Position numbers and translations under genes: made by a program. From Hyalangium versicolor (lineage in GTDB: Bacteria > Myxococcota > Myxococcia > Myxococcales > Myxococcaceae): a stretch of 64,000 bases of DNA. Shown here piece by piece: positions 1 through 6,958 of the stretch; position 1 is the first letter of the stretch, and each line of letters starts with the position of its first letter. Under the pieces are notes generated by a model. It saw only the letters and a list, made by a program, of their open reading frames with translations, had not been told where the DNA came from and searched no databases. The DNA lies in the NCBI RefSeq assembly GCF_020103695.1, contig NZ_JAHXBF010000021.1:186001-250000 (forward strand). Direction: 5' to 3'.

Positions 1-2
1 AG

Positions 3-389
3 GCCTACGAGGTCGCCACAGGACTCAAGGCGCCGCTGTGGCTCACTGGCTTCAAGGCCGCGTTCGACGCGAGCAAACAGGTGCCAGGCGCGTGTCAGGG
101 TGTGGCGCGGAGCGTCCATGCCGCTTTCACGCAGCTCGGTGGTCAGCCAGAGTATGTCCGGCTGACGACCTTGGCGGACGAGACCGGAAAGAGGGCTGGT
201 TACATGATGTTCAAGATGGCGGACGGGCGGGACCTGCGGGTGACAGAGAGGGGATTCCACGTCGTGGTCCGGATGAAAGACCGCATCTATGACGCGTTCA
301 CGGGCGCAGGTGGGCTCTCCTGGCAGGAGTACATGAGCAGCCTGGGCGCAAGGACTCCCATCCTGGATGAGGCCGTGAGCGCACCATGA
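3..389 (+). CDS. C-terminal part of a polymorphic toxin, papain-like effector domain (5' end outside window)
   Basis: The frame is open from the window edge, so only the last ~128 residues are visible. The visible part fits a papain-fold toxin tip: a Cys in GACQGVAR, a His in ERGFHVVV and an Asp in RIYDAFTG come in the Cys-His-Asp order expected of papain-like toxins (Tox-PL type). It is followed with a 4-bp ATGA overlap by an immunity-type gene. The same tip recurs as a decayed copy near 3.8-4.1 kb, each time followed by the same downstream gene. By analogy with the SitA protein downstream, the missing N-terminus is probably a lipoprotein delivery part, but this cannot be seen. The family assignment rests on motif order only. 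Confidence 0.65.
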   Translation, partial: AYEVATGLKAPLWLTGFKAAFDASKQVPGACQGVARSVHAAFTQLGGQPEYVRLTTLADETGKRAGYMMFKMADGRDLRVTERGFHVVVRMKDRIYDAFTGAGGLSWQEYMSSLGARTPILDEAVSAP

Positions 390-1135
390 GCCGCCCGTCG
401 CCTCCAGCGAAAGCATCGAAGGTGCCTCCTCCGCTGCTGGACTTGGTGCTCCAGGCCCGCTTTGGCACATTGAGGCGCGAGCTGGATCTCGAACTCTTCG
501 AGGGGCAGCCTGGCGTCTCCCGCACGGTGGGCTTCACCGATGGGTACCTGGATTGTTCGGGAGACCTGGGGGTAGGAGACAGAGAGCACAGCGCCTTCGC
601 AGGTTGGATGCAAGAGGCTGGGAAGACGCTTCCCGGCCAGGGCTGGTGGAGCGCGTTCCTCCAGAAGTTCGACTCGGATGAGCGGCAGGTCTTGCGCGCA
701 TTCGTAGCTATCGCCGCCGAGTTCCGTTCGCTCTCCCCGGCTGCGCTTGCTTCGCTGACCTGGCGGTACGGCGGCTCACCTCCAGAGCCGGCAGCCCCAC
801 GAACTCTCGCCGCGACTTCCCGCGCGATCCTGGATGTCCTCCTCGAGATGCGCCGAGTGGGCCGCATCCTCATGTACATTGGCGAGGCGCGTGTGGAGCG
901 CATGGCCGGGTACATTGACGGCTACCGGCTGTGTCTCTCCCTGGCAGGCCTGAAGGATGAGGAGTACGTGCGCTTCGAGCGCTGGCTTCAGGACACCGGC
1001 CGCGTCGTCCCGGGTCGCACCTGGCAGGATGCCTTCCTCCAGGCCGCTAGCGGCGATCATGAGGCCGCCATCCACCGGCTCCTGGACTGTGCCGCCGAGT
1101 TCCGCGCCCTGCCTGCGGCAGTTCCCGGAGCCTAG
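386..1135 (+). CDS. Probable cognate immunity protein, two tandem ~100-residue repeats
   Basis: A 249-residue cytoplasmic protein without signal peptide or membrane segment. It consists of two divergent copies of one domain: residues ~20-120 and ~145-245 both carry an aromatic-rich core (DGYLDCSGDLGV / DGYRLCLSLAGL), then a GWMQEAGKTLPG / RWLQDTGRVVPG stretch and a closing AAEFR(S/A)L. The ATG overlaps the toxin stop (ATGA), which suggests translational coupling and a stoichiometric partner. A second copy, over 90 percent identical by eye, lies at 4130-4870 behind the toxin remnant. I do not recognise the domain family; the immunity role is inferred from position and co-duplication. Confidence 0.7.
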   Translation: MSRPSPPAKASKVPPPLLDLVLQARFGTLRRELDLELFEGQPGVSRTVGFTDGYLDCSGDLGVGDREHSAFAGWMQEAGKTLPGQGWWSAFLQKFDSDERQVLRAFVAIAAEFRSLSPAALASLTWRYGGSPPEPAAPRTLAATSRAILDVLLEMRRVGRILMYIGEARVERMAGYIDGYRLCLSLAGLKDEEYVRFERWLQDTGRVVPGRTWQDAFLQAASGDHEAAIHRLLDCAAEFRALPAAVPGA

Positions 1136-1146
1136 CGGTTCTTCTG

Positions 1147-1169
1147 GGGCCTCACGGCCTGCCCATGAA
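1147..1169 (+). repeat. Intergenic ~24-bp repeat, copy 1 (core CACGGCCTGCCCATGA)
   Basis: Begins a dozen bases after the stop of the first immunity gene. The core CACGGCCTGCCCATGA recurs at 2287-2310 and, with one change, at 4945-4968. All three sit between toxin-island modules and not inside the main genes. Confidence 0.6.
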
Positions 1170-1300
1170 GGGGTGGAGCCCCCCCAGCTCGCGGGTTTTC
1201 CGTTGTTAGATCTGGTTGGAAAGTTGGCAGAATAGGTGCGTCGGTTCTGAGCGCCGAGAATGCTGGATGTCGGCTTGCGAGCCTGACACAAGGAGGGGTC

Positions 1301-1726
1301 GTGCACTGGTGCCCGCTGCTTGTCCTGCTACTCGCCCCAGGGCTTTATGGGTGCAGCCATGGCGACTCCGCCGCTCTCCCTGATACCGCGCACGAAGAAG
1401 GTATTCGGACCAAAGGAGGCTCCGCGAGTGCTCGCATCTGGGTCTTGATTGCGAAGGGCGAGTTTGCCGAGGCGGAGGTGCTGATTGTCGAGAGCACTTG
1501 CTCTGGGCTGATCACGCCAGCCACGGCGCAGAAGATGCTTGAGAAGCTTGCCGTGCTGAATACGAAGCTCGGTGAAATACCCGCGAGACTCCAACGTGCG
1601 CCTGACTTTCCTTCGCAGCTCAAGGACTTCACATTGAAAGCAGGGGATTACAGCCTCGCGACCCAAGCGCAGCTGCGCTTGGCCGTAAAACTTATCGAGC
1701 AGCAGTCTCGCTTGATGGAGAAGTGA
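1301..1726 (+). CDS. Small putative lipoprotein in the toxin island
   Basis: A 141-residue protein starting with GTG, preceded by an AGGAGGGG-like ribosome site. The N-terminus is a short hydrophobic signal ending in a lipobox (LYGC, Cys18), so it is probably a lipoprotein. The mature part is helical and charged and ends in a QLRLAVKLIEQQSRL helix. Its stop is 7 bp before the next start, so the two are probably co-transcribed. I do not recognise the family. Position makes it a candidate accessory or immunity-associated lipoprotein, but no toxin domain is visible. Confidence 0.75.
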   Translation: MHWCPLLVLLLAPGLYGCSHGDSAALPDTAHEEGIRTKGGSASARIWVLIAKGEFAEAEVLIVESTCSGLITPATAQKMLEKLAVLNTKLGEIPARLQRAPDFPSQLKDFTLKAGDYSLATQAQLRLAVKLIEQQSRLMEK

Positions 1727-1733
1727 GCACGCC

Positions 1734-2279
1734 ATGGCTCATCTCACCCCCGAGGAGTTGATGACGAGATTCCAGGTTGCTCGTGAGTCGGGGAAGGGGA
1801 CCCGGGGCAGTCCTTTGCAGATCCAACTCGATCGAGAACTGGCCGAGGCCTGCCCTGCTTTCGCACCCAACCTCCTTCGCCTGGCGCGGTCGCTGCTCCT
1901 CGGCGAGCCTGGCCCGGAAGACGGCCACGCCTTCGCCGAGATCCAGCGCTTACTGGAGCAGGCTGTCCAGGTCTCGGATCGAAGTGCTCCTGCACTCGTG
2001 GAGTTGGCGTACTTTCACGACTCCGTTCGCAACGACTTCAAGACGGCTCGCCCGCTCTATGAAGAGGGGGCCGCCAGTGCGTTAGCAGTCTTGGAGGATG
2101 CCTGGGCGGGACTCCTCACCTCATTTATTCTCGAACGTCAGCTCTCAGAGGCGCTGGCACTCGCTCGACAGGCGCGGAGGATGTTTCCTGAGTCGGCGCG
2201 TCTCATGCACCGGGTCCATGAGACGCGAGAACTCGCCATCGCCGCGGGGCTGCTCCCGCCCGAGTCGACGGAACCATGA
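1734..2279 (+). CDS. TPR-like helical repeat protein
   Basis: A 181-residue cytoplasmic protein built from paired helices resembling tetratricopeptide repeats. A central block, AV-x2-SDRSA, then VELAYF, then ALAVLEDAWAGL, then EALALARQA and a final FP-S-R, matches block for block the protein at 58762-59343, so the two are paralogues from opposite ends of the window. It follows the lipoprotein at 1301 by 7 bp. TPR proteins are scaffolds; no partner is indicated beyond the neighbouring lipoprotein. Confidence 0.75.
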   Translation: MAHLTPEELMTRFQVARESGKGTRGSPLQIQLDRELAEACPAFAPNLLRLARSLLLGEPGPEDGHAFAEIQRLLEQAVQVSDRSAPALVELAYFHDSVRNDFKTARPLYEEGAASALAVLEDAWAGLLTSFILERQLSEALALARQARRMFPESARLMHRVHETRELAIAAGLLPPESTEP

Positions 2280-2286
2280 GATAAGT

Positions 2287-2310
2287 GGGTCCCCACGGCC
2301 TGCCCATGAA
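2287..2310 (+). repeat. Intergenic ~24-bp repeat, copy 2
   Basis: Contains the exact core CACGGCCTGCCCATGA preceded by GGGTCCC. It lies between the TPR-like gene and the JAMM-like lipoprotein gene. Confidence 0.6.
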
Positions 2311-2411
2311 GAAGGAGGGTCAATACCTTCTCCGCTGCGGGTGGCAATCAAGCTAAGATAAGGCGTGTGGAGTTCTGTGACTGGTCACATGTAGGCTGCA
2401 GTGCGGGGCGA

Positions 2412-3131
2412 ATGCATCACGCCCTGCTGGTCATGCTGCTGGCTGCTGTGGGGTGCTCGCCCCCCAAGCCTATTCCAGGAGTCGTGCGTCCTGGCCCAGG
2501 GGAGTCCTTCCTCAAGAGCCTTCCGGGCCCCATGCCTGGATTTGGGCCATACGCCACCTACCCAGAAGCACTGCTGGCGGCCTGTCCCATCATCCTTTCC
2601 AAGCCTCATGCTACTGCTGGCCGCCTGGGCGCACAGAACTTCGAACTGCGGTGGCGTCTCTCGAACGAGTATTGCGGATGGGTCTACTACACGCCGGATC
2701 ATCAGTACGAACTGAGCATGCTGACAGATCAGGCCGTGCCGGATCCTGCAAACAGGTGGAAGAGCTGCAAACTGCCTCCCTTCGTGAACGACCCCCGCTA
2801 TCCGGCAGATAGCCTTCAGTACATCCTCGCCATACACAACCACCCCTTCGAAGACATTCTCTCTGAGCGGGACATCCGGTTCATCGTCGAGATGGGGAAG
2901 CTTCATGGGTTCGAGCTCAAGACCCAAGCCACGATGACCCGCCTTGCCATCATCGCGTTCTTCTCGCGCTCAGATGCTTTTGAGTCTCCCTCCTGCGATG
3001 GGTTCTTCGAATACATCCCCTTCACTGGAGCGTTGGCGAAGTGGACTCGCGCAGGAGAGAAGTGGCGCCAGGAAAAGCTCGGCTCCGTCAAGTGGATCAA
3101 CGATGACACATATGAAATCCACTGGAACTAA
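2412..3131 (+). CDS. Putative lipoprotein with JAMM/RadC-like metallopeptidase signature
   Basis: About 239 residues from an ATG behind a GGGGCGA ribosome site; an upstream in-frame GTG at 2367 would place 15 extra residues before a clear lipoprotein signal (LLVMLLAAVGC), so the ATG is preferred. Residues ~150-165 read HNHPFEDILSERD, close to the JAMM metal-binding signature HxHP-x(n)-S-x2-D of RadC and JAB proteins, but one residue shorter between the second His and the Ser. Upstream glutamates (SNEYCGW, YELSML) could supply the conserved acid. It may be a metallopeptidase or a JAB-fold effector. Its end overlaps the start of the next lipoprotein gene, as in a toxin/partner pair. Confidence 0.6.
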   Translation: MHHALLVMLLAAVGCSPPKPIPGVVRPGPGESFLKSLPGPMPGFGPYATYPEALLAACPIILSKPHATAGRLGAQNFELRWRLSNEYCGWVYYTPDHQYELSMLTDQAVPDPANRWKSCKLPPFVNDPRYPADSLQYILAIHNHPFEDILSERDIRFIVEMGKLHGFELKTQATMTRLAIIAFFSRSDAFESPSCDGFFEYIPFTGALAKWTRAGEKWRQEKLGSVKWINDDTYEIHWN

Positions 3132-3759
3132 CGAACGCCTGAGAGGGCTGTTGTTCACTTTGGTTCTTGTTGGGGCGAGTTGTATTCACAGCGTGTCACC
3201 TCCCGCACCTCAAGAAGAGGATCCATCCATCCGGTTCCCTCCTCTCGGCGCGCTCAACACCACGAAGGTCGATGCGCGCCAACAACCGTATGAGATCGAT
3301 GGCGTGCTTCTCAAAACCATCGACATCGCCGTCAACGACTTCCTGCCTTCTGGGGATTCTGAAATCCCCTGCGAACGGAGGAAGGAATCCTATCGCTACC
3401 GCATCGTTCGACAGGGTGATGTCATCTTCATTGAGATCATAGAAGATCCTTCACGGTGTGGCAGCCAGTATCCGTCATTGGATTCAGGTGCCGCCTATGC
3501 CGTCAGCACGGATGGTCGGATCCTCCGGCGCCTCTTTGGCAGTCGGATGGGTGAGCTTCTCGGTGCACCTTCGGCAGAGAGAGGTAGCTCTGTGCCGGCC
3601 TCTGAAGTGGGTGGTTCTCAAGAGCACTTCGATGGTCTCTCTCCCTACTTGCCGCTCGAGTGGCAGGATGCGGGGCCACGTCCCTCTATTCCAGATGGCG
3701 GCCCTTCGACCCAGGATGGTGGCGCTGTTGGAGAACTCCCGGATGGGGGAAGGCGGTGA
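3112..3759 (+). CDS. Putative lipoprotein overlapping the JAMM-like gene
   Basis: A ~215-residue protein whose start lies inside the end of the upstream gene (20-bp overlap), indicating coupled translation. The signal ends in a lipobox (LVGASC, Cys ~24). The mature part includes a cysteine pair (IPCERR and SRCGSQ) and ends in a low-complexity Asp-Gly-Gly-rich tail. An ATG at 3103 is an alternative start. No family is recognised. It is the candidate partner or protector of the JAMM-like lipoprotein, by position only. Confidence 0.65.
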   Translation: MKSTGTNERLRGLLFTLVLVGASCIHSVSPPAPQEEDPSIRFPPLGALNTTKVDARQQPYEIDGVLLKTIDIAVNDFLPSGDSEIPCERRKESYRYRIVRQGDVIFIEIIEDPSRCGSQYPSLDSGAAYAVSTDGRILRRLFGSRMGELLGAPSAERGSSVPASEVGGSQEHFDGLSPYLPLEWQDAGPRPSIPDGGPSTQDGGAVGELPDGGRR

Positions 3760-3825
3760 GACACGCTCCTGGTTGCGCGCGAGTTCACGCCCCGCTCACT
3801 TGCTTCCGACTCCGCGCCCTGGGGT

Positions 3826-4133
3826 TGCAGGCACTTGCCAGGGTGTAGCGCGCAGCATCCACACCGTGTTGACCCAGCTCGGCGGCAAGCCCGAGTACGT
3901 CCGGCTGACGACCTTGGCGGACGAGACTGGAAAGAGGGCTGGATACAGGGTGTTCAAGATGGTGGACGGGCGGGACTTGCGGGTGACAGAGAGGGGATTC
4001 CACGTCGTGATTCCGGATGAAAGACCGCATCTATGACGCGTTCACGGGTGCGGGTGGGCTCTTCTGGCAGGAGTACATGAGCCGCCTGGGCGCAAGGACT
4101 CCCATCTTGGATGAGGTCGTGAGCGCACCATGA
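3826..4133 (+). pseudogene. Decayed duplicate of the papain-like toxin tip
   Basis: The DNA is closely similar to 82-389, including the catalytic-type Cys (GTCQGVAR) and His (RGFHVV), but nothing matches the delivery part upstream. At about 4011-4014 it carries one extra base relative to the first copy (GTGATTCCGG against GTGGTCCGG), so the segment RIYDAFTG holding the Asp is out of frame. The remnant starts ~65 bp after an unrelated lipoprotein gene and has no obvious start codon. It looks like an orphan toxin module: tip duplicated together with its immunity gene and then inactivated. The immunity gene behind it is intact. Confidence 0.75.
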
Positions 4134-4870
4134 GCCGCCCGTCGCCTCCAGCGAAAGCAACGAAGGTGCCTCCTCCGCTACTGGACCTTGTGCTCCAGGC
4201 CCGTGCTGACACATCGAGGCGCGAACTGGATCTCGAACTCTTCGAGGGGCAGCCTGGCGTCTCCCGCACGGTGGGCGTCACCGTAGGGTACCTGGATTGT
4301 TCGGGTGACCTGGGGGTAGGAGACAGGGAGTACAACGCCTTCGGCGCTTGGATGCAGGAGGCTGGGAAGACGCTCCCCGGCCAGGGTTGGTGGAGCGCGT
4401 TCCTTCAGAGGTTCGACTCGGATGAGCGGCAGGTCTTGCGCGCATTCGTAGCTATCGCCGCCGAGTTCCGCTCGCTCTCCCCGGCTGCGCTTGCTTCGCT
4501 GACCTGGCAGTACGGCGGCTCACCTCCAGATCCGGCAGCCCCACGAACTCTCGCTGCGACTTCCCGCGCGATCCTGGATGTCCTCCTTGAGATGCGCCGT
4601 GTCGGCCGCATTCTCATGTACATTGGCGAGGCGCGCGTGGAGCGCATGGCCGCGTACATCGACGGCTACCGGTTGTGCCTCTCCTTGGCCGGCCTGAAGG
4701 ACGAGGAGTACCTGCGCTTCGGGCGCTGGCTTCAGGACACCGGCCGCGTCGTCCCGGGTCGCACCTGGGAGGATGCCTTCCTCCAGGCCGCCAGCGGCGA
4801 TCATGAGGCCGCCATCCACCGGCTCCTGGACTGTGCCGCCGAGTTCCGCGCCCTGCCCGCAACTCCCTGA
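4130..4870 (+). CDS. Second copy of the two-repeat immunity-type protein
   Basis: A 246-residue near-duplicate of the protein at 386-1135, with the same two-repeat layout and only scattered substitutions. Its ATG again overlaps the stop that ends the (frameshifted) toxin tip. Retention of an intact reading frame while the adjacent toxin tip is broken suggests selection for protection, which is usual for polymorphic toxin loci. Immunity function is inferred. Confidence 0.7.
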   Translation: MSRPSPPAKATKVPPPLLDLVLQARADTSRRELDLELFEGQPGVSRTVGVTVGYLDCSGDLGVGDREYNAFGAWMQEAGKTLPGQGWWSAFLQRFDSDERQVLRAFVAIAAEFRSLSPAALASLTWQYGGSPPDPAAPRTLAATSRAILDVLLEMRRVGRILMYIGEARVERMAAYIDGYRLCLSLAGLKDEEYLRFGRWLQDTGRVVPGRTWEDAFLQAASGDHEAAIHRLLDCAAEFRALPATP

Positions 4871-4944
4871 CCCAGGCGGTTCCACGCTCGGCAGAACCGG
4901 GGCCACTTCCCGCCTCTCTGCGGGTGCTGATCCTTTTTGAGATT

Positions 4945-4968
4945 GGGTCCTCACGGCCTGTCCATGAG
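4945..4968 (+). repeat. Intergenic ~24-bp repeat, copy 3
   Basis: Core CACGGCCTGTCCATGA, one base different from copies 1 and 2, preceded by GGGTCCT. It lies between the second immunity gene and the complete SitA-type toxin gene. Confidence 0.6.
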
Positions 4969-5106
4969 AAGTGCGGCACCACCTGAGGCCCTCACGCCAT
5001 CACCGCTCCTCGCACTCTTCGTCCTCAGCACTCTATCGGGTTGCTCTGGTACCATCAGGACTGGCACCCATCGCGGTGCGACTGCCAGGGCGGAGGGATA
5101 TCGACA

Positions 5107-6369
5107 ATGTCGCGCTGGGCCATCCTGTTGGCGCTTGGGATGTTGCTGGGCAGTGGGTGCGCAAGCACGCGCGTCGTGCACCTGGAGACGGGCCAGAACC
5201 AGCCTTTGGAATATGCACCTCCCACCTGGAACAAGTCCGTGCGAGTGGAGACGGACTCGTTCGAGCAAGCGCTGACGCGGCTGGTACTGGAGTCCCCCCT
5301 CACCCTTCGTCCTCCCCAGCAAGGTTGGTTGGTACGCGCTTCCTATCCAAGCAACGACTCGGACAGCCGCTGGCAGCAACTCATGAGCCGGAGTTTCGGC
5401 GGCATGTGCAAACCGGGCCAACGAAGGGCCAACTGCCTCTCGCTGCTCGACGATGTGGCGGGCCTGACCCAGTGGGACAAGCTGGGAGTGGCCCTGGGTT
5501 TGTCACTCGACCCCTTGAGAAAGAGCATCTCCCAGGCGGTGGAGAACACCCTGGCTCCCGAGCTCTTCTACACCGTGATAGCCACAGGCCTCGTCGGTTG
5601 GGCCGCTCTGGCCGCGAATCCCGAGCCGGTGTTCACCAAGGCAGCGGCCATCGTCTCAGCGGTGATGTTGATCTACCTGGGCGTGGAGACGTTCCTGGAG
5701 TTGGTGGATGCGAGCAGGGAGATGAAACGGACCACAGATAGCGCCACGACCTGGGAAGAGTTGCAGCAGGCAGGCCAGCGCTTCGCGAACCGGGTAGGAC
5801 CGGAGGTAGCACGCGTCTTCGTCCTCGCGGTGACGTTGGCGGTGAGCCAAGGCATGGCCGGGGGGACCGCATGGCTGGCCTCGCGGCTGTCGATGCTGCC
5901 CAGCTTTACCGAGGCGGCAACCTTGGGGGCCAGACAGGTGGGCATCCTTCTGGCGGAGGTGGGGCAGGTCAGCTCGGTGGCCGTTGTGGATGGCCACATC
6001 ACCATCTCGCTGGCACCCACGGCGGTGGCCATGACTGCCAAGGAGCCGGGTAGCGTGAGCGCATCCCCACGTTCACCCCGTGTCTCTGGAGATGAACTGG
6101 CGAAGCTTCGCCGCGAGTTTGAGGCAGTCAAGGCGCGGTTCTGGAAGAACGAAGCAGCAGTCAACCCTGGAGCGTATTCACCCGAGAACCTCGCCAGGAT
6201 GAGAAGTGGTAAACCTCCGATCGGACCGGATGGCTACCCCATGGAGCTCCATCACAAGGTGTCGCTCGCAGAGGGGGGAACCAACTCGTTCGCCAATCTG
6301 GCTATCAAGACCCGGACGGATCATCGTCTTGGCCCTAACTACAAGCAGAACCATCCCAACCTGCCATGA
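5107..6369 (+). CDS. SitA-family polymorphic lipoprotein toxin with C-terminal LHH/HNH nuclease domain
   Basis: 420 residues from an ATG behind CGGAGGGA. A lipoprotein signal (LLGSGC, Cys ~18) is followed by a long delivery region with hydrophobic stretches (residues ~160-200 and ~235-260) of the SitA type; the body resembles the SitA5 family as I remember it. After a Ser/Pro linker near residue 320 comes the effector tip: MELHHKVSLAEGG at residue ~379, then NLAI, then TDHR and a closing NHPN, the LHH variant of HNH nucleases. SitA proteins pass between myxobacterial kin by TraA/TraB outer-membrane exchange and kill recipients lacking immunity. The next gene overlaps by 4 bp and encodes a SUKH protein, the usual partner of nuclease tips. 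Family number is from memory; nuclease call is firm. Confidence 0.85.
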   Translation: MSRWAILLALGMLLGSGCASTRVVHLETGQNQPLEYAPPTWNKSVRVETDSFEQALTRLVLESPLTLRPPQQGWLVRASYPSNDSDSRWQQLMSRSFGGMCKPGQRRANCLSLLDDVAGLTQWDKLGVALGLSLDPLRKSISQAVENTLAPELFYTVIATGLVGWAALAANPEPVFTKAAAIVSAVMLIYLGVETFLELVDASREMKRTTDSATTWEELQQAGQRFANRVGPEVARVFVLAVTLAVSQGMAGGTAWLASRLSMLPSFTEAATLGARQVGILLAEVGQVSSVAVVDGHITISLAPTAVAMTAKEPGSVSASPRSPRVSGDELAKLRREFEAVKARFWKNEAAVNPGAYSPENLARMRSGKPPIGPDGYPMELHHKVSLAEGGTNSFANLAIKTRTDHRLGPNYKQNHPNLP

Positions 6370-6809
6370 CGTTCGACGAACTTGCTCAAAAGCTCGAGCT
6401 GTTCTCCTCGAAGTCCTTCGGCCAAGGAGCCAGCGAGGATGACATCGATGCTGCCAGTGACCGACTTGGCGTTAGGCTGGCCGGCGGATACCGCAGCTTC
6501 TTGCGGCGCTTTGGTTGGGGAGGAGTGGAATCCTTCGAACTCTTTGGGCTGGGTTCGGATGTTCCTCCCTACCTGGATCTCACGACGGTGGCCGAGAGCG
6601 AACGAACGGAGATGCACCCCGGGCTTGCCTCTCACCTCATCCCGCTCATGAACGATGGTGGCGGCAACCTCTACTGCCTCGACTCAAGGGCGACAGGCGA
6701 GCCGACGGTCGTGTTCTGGGATCACACAGCCAGCGAGAAGCAAATACCCTCACCCGTAGCTCCCGATTTCGTCTCCTGGCTGGCTGAGCGAATCTCGCAC
6801 CCAGACTGA
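6366..6809 (+). CDS. SUKH/SMI1-KNR4 family immunity protein
   Basis: A 147-residue acidic cytoplasmic protein with features of the SMI1/KNR4 (SUKH) fold: an opening helix, LGVRLAGGYRSFLRRFGWGG (the l-P/A-x-x-Y-x-x-f/l core), FELFGLG, then LIPLMNDGGGNLYCLD and a final FVSWLAERI. SUKH proteins are widespread immunity proteins against nuclease toxins. The ATGA overlap with the SitA gene makes it the cognate SitI-type protein. Length is normal for the family. Confidence 0.88.
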   Translation: MTFDELAQKLELFSSKSFGQGASEDDIDAASDRLGVRLAGGYRSFLRRFGWGGVESFELFGLGSDVPPYLDLTTVAESERTEMHPGLASHLIPLMNDGGGNLYCLDSRATGEPTVVFWDHTASEKQIPSPVAPDFVSWLAERISHPD

Positions 6810-6958
6810 ATCTCAGGTCCCACGATTGAGCCCAGATGCGCTCCTACGCATGCAGATCGATGTCATCCTGACTCGGGCCCGGACTCTTGCCGGGCTGGCT
6901 TCGTCCTCTCAGGGACCGAAGTGAGTCAACCGACTCATGGCTGAAGGACTCGGGAGGC

